A DNA stretch of 9,386 bases from positions 5,563-14,948 of the forward strand of contig DOID01000055.1 in assembly GCA_003511465.1 (NCBI GenBank), in the 5' to 3' direction. This DNA is from Bacillota bacterium (lineage in GTDB: Bacteria; Bacillota; UBA4882; UBA10575). Below the pieces are notes generated by a model. That model was not told the DNA's origin. It was given only the letters and a program-made list of their open reading frames with translations, and did not search any database. Position numbers and translations under genes: made by a program. Positions 6,296-9,386 of the stretch are shown piece after piece; position 1 is the stretch's first letter; the number at the start of each line of letters is the position of its first letter.

Positions 6296-7195
6296 ATGGA
6301 TTATTTGCAGCAATTTTGCCAACAAACACTGAACGGAATGTCTCTGGGTAGTATCTATGCACTCTTGGCCCTGGGTTACACCATGGTTTATGGGATTGTG
6401 AAGCTGATTAACTTTGCCCATGGTGATATCCTGATGGTCGGCGCTTTTGTCAGTTACTTCTTCCTCCGCCGGTGGGGGATCACCCCCGTAACTCTGATGC
6501 TCTCTTTTTTACCGGCGATGCTGTTCTGCCTCACATTGGGAGTGCTGATCGAGAAAATATGCTATAAACCCTTACGGGACCAGCCCCGGATTAATACTTT
6601 AATTACAGCGATTGGGGTCTCTTTCTTTCTAGAGAACGGCGCGCGCGTGATTCCGGGGATCGGACCCAATCCCAGGGTTTTCCCAACTTTGTCGGCGGTG
6701 AACTACACTTTGCTTGGGGTCAATATCAGTCAGGTACAGATTCTGGTCTTTATTGTCGCCATTATTTTAATGGTGCTCCTTAATTATATTGTTAGTTTTA
6801 CGAAGATTGGCAAGGCCATGCGGGCGGTTTCCTTTGATAAAGGCGCTGCTTACCTCATGGGGATTAATGTGGACCGAGTAATCTCTTTTACCTTTGTTTT
6901 AGGTTCGTCGCTGGCGGCAGCGGCTGGAATCTTGTTTGCCAGCTCTTATCCGCAAATCGAGCCTTATATGGGGACTATGCCGGGGATGAAAGCTTTTATT
7001 GCGGCCGTGCTCGGTGGGATCGGTAGTATCCCCGGTGCGGTGTTGGGTGGATTTATTTTAGGGGTGGCGGAGACGTTGGCGAAAGGGTTTCTCTCCTCGC
7101 AACTTTCCGATGCCATTGCTTTTGGACTCTTAATCATCATTCTGGTGGTTAAGCCCTCTGGTCTCCTGGGGAAACCCATGGGGGAGAAAGTGTAG
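6296..7195 (+). CDS. livH: Branched-chain amino acid ABC transporter permease LivH
   Basis: One of the two membrane subunits of the LivFGHMJ importer. The 299 aa length is normal for LivH. It is strongly hydrophobic, with about eight membrane segments. The N-terminal GMSLGSIYALLALGYTM (14-30) and KLINFAHGD (36-44) are typical of this permease family. GKAMRAVSFDKGAAYLMGIN (172-191) is the cytoplasmic loop that docks on the ATPase subunits. GMKAFIAAVLGGIGSIPGA (230-248) is the conserved late segment. ATG 6296 follows a perfect AAGGAGGTG (6279-6287), 10 bases from its GGAGG core to the start. It begins downstream of the intercistronic hairpin and is followed after 10 bases by livM. Confidence 0.94.
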   Translation: MDYLQQFCQQTLNGMSLGSIYALLALGYTMVYGIVKLINFAHGDILMVGAFVSYFFLRRWGITPVTLMLSFLPAMLFCLTLGVLIEKICYKPLRDQPRINTLITAIGVSFFLENGARVIPGIGPNPRVFPTLSAVNYTLLGVNISQVQILVFIVAIILMVLLNYIVSFTKIGKAMRAVSFDKGAAYLMGINVDRVISFTFVLGSSLAAAAGILFASSYPQIEPYMGTMPGMKAFIAAVLGGIGSIPGAVLGGFILGVAETLAKGFLSSQLSDAIAFGLLIIILVVKPSGLLGKPMGEKV

Positions 7196-7205
7196 GTGAA
7201 CTTTG

Positions 7206-8225
7206 ATGAGTAAAAAAATGAAGACCTTAGTTTCCGTACTGCTGGTGGCTTTATTTCTCATCTTCCTGAACATCCTCGTTGCGCTGCGGGTGATTGATGA
7301 GTATACCACTCAGGTTTTGACCATCGCCGGCATCAATGTGATCATTGCTTTAGGTTTGAACTTGATTTCCGGCTTCACCGGCCAACTGTCCTTGGGCCAT
7401 GCCGGCTTTATGGCGGTAGGTGCATATACTACCGCGGCGTTGATGATGAAACTAAACTTCCCCATCTTTTTCGCGGTGATCGGCGGGGCGTTAATGTCTG
7501 CTATGTTTGGTTTCTTGATTGGGTTGCCCACTTTGCGCTTGCATGGCGATTATTTAGCCATTGTCACCCTGGGTTTCGGGGAGATTATCCGAGTGGTCAT
7601 GATTAATTTGCCCGACATTACCGGCGGTCCGGCCGGATTAAAGGGGATTCCCACCTATACGACCAACTTCTTTTGGCGTCCGGTGCTCTCCTTTGCATTA
7701 GTCTATCTGGCCTTGGCCCTGGTCGTGCTTTTTCTCAGCAATTTACTGAAGTCCTCCCACGGGAAGGCGATTATTTCGATCCGCGAGGATGAAATTGCCG
7801 CCAACGCCATGGGGATTAATGTTTTTTACAATAAAATATTTGCCTTTACCATTTCCGCGTTTATCGGTGGTTTGGGAGGCGCGCTCTATGCTCCCTTCTT
7901 CGGTTACCTGAGTCCGAATATGTTTAACTTCCAAAAATCCGTGGAGTTCCTGATCATCGTTGTGCTGGGCGGGATGGGGAATCTCACGGGAACGGTCCTG
8001 GCTGGGATCGGGCTCACTTATTTACAGGAATTTCTCCGTTTTCTCAAGGATTATCGTTTGGTGATTTACCCGATGATCCTCATCATCGTAATGATTTACC
8101 AACCATCCGGAATTATGGGCTTGTTTAAGAATAAAGAGTTTTCCATCACCAGTTTGGTGGAACGACTGAGTGGTAAGGGTCCAAGCCGGGAGGAATCTTC
8201 AGATCAGGCGGGTGATGTACAATGA
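7206..8225 (+). CDS. livM: Branched-chain amino acid ABC transporter permease LivM
   Basis: Second membrane subunit of the importer, pairing with LivH. From ATG 7206 it is 339 aa. Marks: GLNLISGFTGQLSLGHAGFM (50-69) and GDYLAIVTLGFGEIIRV (114-130), characteristic of LivM; SSHGKAIISIREDEIAANAMGIN (183-205), the ATPase-contacting loop; and VVLGGMGNLTGTVLAG (252-267). A soluble tail of about 30 residues rich in Ser, Glu and Gly follows the last membrane helix. AGGTGA at 7194-7199 partly overlaps the livH stop and sits 7 bases from ATG 7206; the TTG one codon earlier (7203) has poorer spacing. The stop overlaps the livG start in an ATGA arrangement, implying translational coupling. Confidence 0.94.
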   Translation: MSKKMKTLVSVLLVALFLIFLNILVALRVIDEYTTQVLTIAGINVIIALGLNLISGFTGQLSLGHAGFMAVGAYTTAALMMKLNFPIFFAVIGGALMSAMFGFLIGLPTLRLHGDYLAIVTLGFGEIIRVVMINLPDITGGPAGLKGIPTYTTNFFWRPVLSFALVYLALALVVLFLSNLLKSSHGKAIISIREDEIAANAMGINVFYNKIFAFTISAFIGGLGGALYAPFFGYLSPNMFNFQKSVEFLIIVVLGGMGNLTGTVLAGIGLTYLQEFLRFLKDYRLVIYPMILIIVMIYQPSGIMGLFKNKEFSITSLVERLSGKGPSREESSDQAGDVQ

Positions 8226-9013
8226 CCGTCTTAGAGACCGAAAATATCTCGATTCAATTTGGCGGTTTGATGGCTGTTTCCAATTTATCGATGGAACTAA
8301 AAAAAGGTGAACTAATCGGTTTGATTGGGCCGAACGGCGCGGGAAAAACCACGGTTTTTAATATGTTGACTGGGGTCTATAAGCCAACCGCCGGGAAAAT
8401 TACGGTTTGCGACCACAATGATGAAAGGAAAGAAATCGGAAAACTACATCCCTATCAGATTACGGCTTTAGGGATGGCGCGTACCTTTCAAAACATCAGG
8501 CTCTTCAAGAATTTGACGGTGCTTGATAACGTCCGGATCGCCAACCATCTAAATGTGCAGTACCACTCCCTGCAGGCGGTATTGAGGCTACCGAGTTATT
8601 ATCAAGAAGAAAAACAAATTACCGAACAGAGTATGGAGTTGCTCAGGATCTTCAATATCGAGCATAAGAGTGAGGAACTGGCGAAAAATTTACCCTATGG
8701 TGAACAACGAAAACTGGAGATTGTCCGGGCACTGGCAACTAAACCCCATATTTTACTCCTGGATGAACCGGCGGCCGGTATGAATCCCCAGGAAACTTTG
8801 GACTTAATGGATTTGATCAGGCATATTCGGGATCGTTTTGACCTTTCGATCTTACTGATTGAGCATGATATGAAACTGGTCATGGGGATCTGCGAGCGGA
8901 TTCTGGTGCTGGATTATGGTCGGCTGATTGCCCGCGGGACCCCGGCTGAGATTGCCCACGACCCAATGGTGATCAAAGCCTATTTGGGGAAGGAGTTGGA
9001 GAATGATGCTTAA
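8222..9013 (+). CDS. livG: Branched-chain amino acid ABC transporter ATP-binding protein LivG
   Basis: One of two ATPase subunits that power uptake, on the cytoplasmic face of LivHM. It is 263 aa, full length. Walker A GPNGAGKT (36-43), Q-loop Q90 in ARTFQNIRLF, signature region NLPYGEQRKLEI (156-167), Walker B ILLLDEP (177-183) and switch His H215 in LLIEHDM are all intact. The signature reads PYGEQ rather than LSGGQ, which is normal for LivG. AAGMNPQET after Walker B and a C-terminus ending VIKAYLGKE are also LivG-like. ATG 8222 overlaps the livM stop by four bases, and its end overlaps the livF start by 11 bases. Confidence 0.95.
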   Translation: MTVLETENISIQFGGLMAVSNLSMELKKGELIGLIGPNGAGKTTVFNMLTGVYKPTAGKITVCDHNDERKEIGKLHPYQITALGMARTFQNIRLFKNLTVLDNVRIANHLNVQYHSLQAVLRLPSYYQEEKQITEQSMELLRIFNIEHKSEELAKNLPYGEQRKLEIVRALATKPHILLLDEPAAGMNPQETLDLMDLIRHIRDRFDLSILLIEHDMKLVMGICERILVLDYGRLIARGTPAEIAHDPMVIKAYLGKELENDA

Positions 9014-9386
9014 GGTCGAAAACCTCGAAGTTTATTACGGAAATATCCATGCCCTTCATGAGGTCAGTTTTGAAGTAAAAGAAGGGGAGATCGTTACCTT
9101 GATCGGTGCCAATGGCGCGGGAAAAACCTCCGTTCTCCATGCCGTCTCCGGACTGATCCCGATTCGCTCCGGGAGCGTAAGCTTTTTGGGCCAGGACCTG
9201 ACTTTACTGGCTCCCGACAAAATTGTGCAGTTAGGTTTAGGCCAAGTGCCGGAGGGAAGAAGGATTTTTGCTAACCTTACCGTAAAAGAGAATTTAGAGA
9301 TGGGCGCTTTTACCCGGAAAGACCCCAAAGGGATCAAAGCCGATTATCAGCAGGTTTTTACCCGCTTCCCCCGTTTGAAGGAACGG
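9003..9386 (+). CDS. livF: Branched-chain amino acid ABC transporter ATP-binding protein LivF (3' truncated by window edge)
   Basis: Second ATPase subunit of the importer. The frame is open from ATG 9003 to the last base of the window, 128 codons, roughly the first half of a LivF of about 235 aa. Visible: VENLEVYYGNIHALH (5-19), Walker A GANGAGKT (35-42), and the Q-loop region GQVPEGRRIFANLTVKENLE (80-99), which is the LivF hallmark. Signature, Walker B and switch His lie beyond the window. AAGGAG at 8990-8995 gives 7 bases to ATG 9003; a second ATG at 9006 is an alternative start. The first 11 bases overlap the end of livG, so translation is probably coupled. Confidence 0.95.
   Translation, partial: MMLKVENLEVYYGNIHALHEVSFEVKEGEIVTLIGANGAGKTSVLHAVSGLIPIRSGSVSFLGQDLTLLAPDKIVQLGLGQVPEGRRIFANLTVKENLEMGAFTRKDPKGIKADYQQVFTRFPRLKER

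Overview
The window reads as a stretch of ordinary chromosome from a Gram-positive, Bacillota-type (clostridia-like) bacterium. This is inferred from strong AGGAGG-type ribosome sites, GTG and TTG starts alongside ATG, compact same-strand operons, moderate base composition, and the gene families present. I cannot name a genus. All supported genes are on the + strand. There is no tRNA, rRNA, CRISPR array or complete insertion sequence, and no untranslated gap exceeds 300 bases.

Left part (1-2460): a Nudix hydrolase of the Ap4A-hydrolase type lies 28 bases ahead of thrS (threonyl-tRNA synthetase), probably in one transcript. Aminoacyl-tRNA synthetases, ThrRS included, can make Ap4A as a side product, so the pairing makes functional sense. 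Middle part (2461-4758): a small membrane protein whose N-terminal half looks like the PsiE family and whose C-terminal half looks like the CorC/HlyC transporter-associated domain, then an exported DUF4015 putative glycoside hydrolase.

Right part (5028-9386): a branched-chain amino acid ABC transporter operon in the order livJ-livH-livM-livG-livF; livF is cut by the window edge. A very good sigma-A promoter lies before livJ. A hairpin leader follows it, and a strong hairpin with a short T-run separates livJ from livH, which would favour binding protein over permease. The genes from livM onward overlap or nearly touch. The binding protein lacks the lipobox cysteine that Gram-positive LivJ proteins normally have.

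The most interesting non-coding structure is in 4750-4930. A 116-118 bp element with 14 bp perfect terminal inverted repeats and a second, inner 13 bp inverted repeat is flanked by a 10 bp direct repeat, as expected of a MITE (a small non-autonomous transposable element) with its target-site duplication. Its left end supplies the T-run of a terminator for the DUF4015 gene, and its right duplication supplies the first three bases of the liv promoter -35 box. A short palindrome carrying the same terminal sequence occurs at 72-93, just before the Nudix gene. I saw no defence system, secondary-metabolite cluster or other wholly new multi-gene system here.
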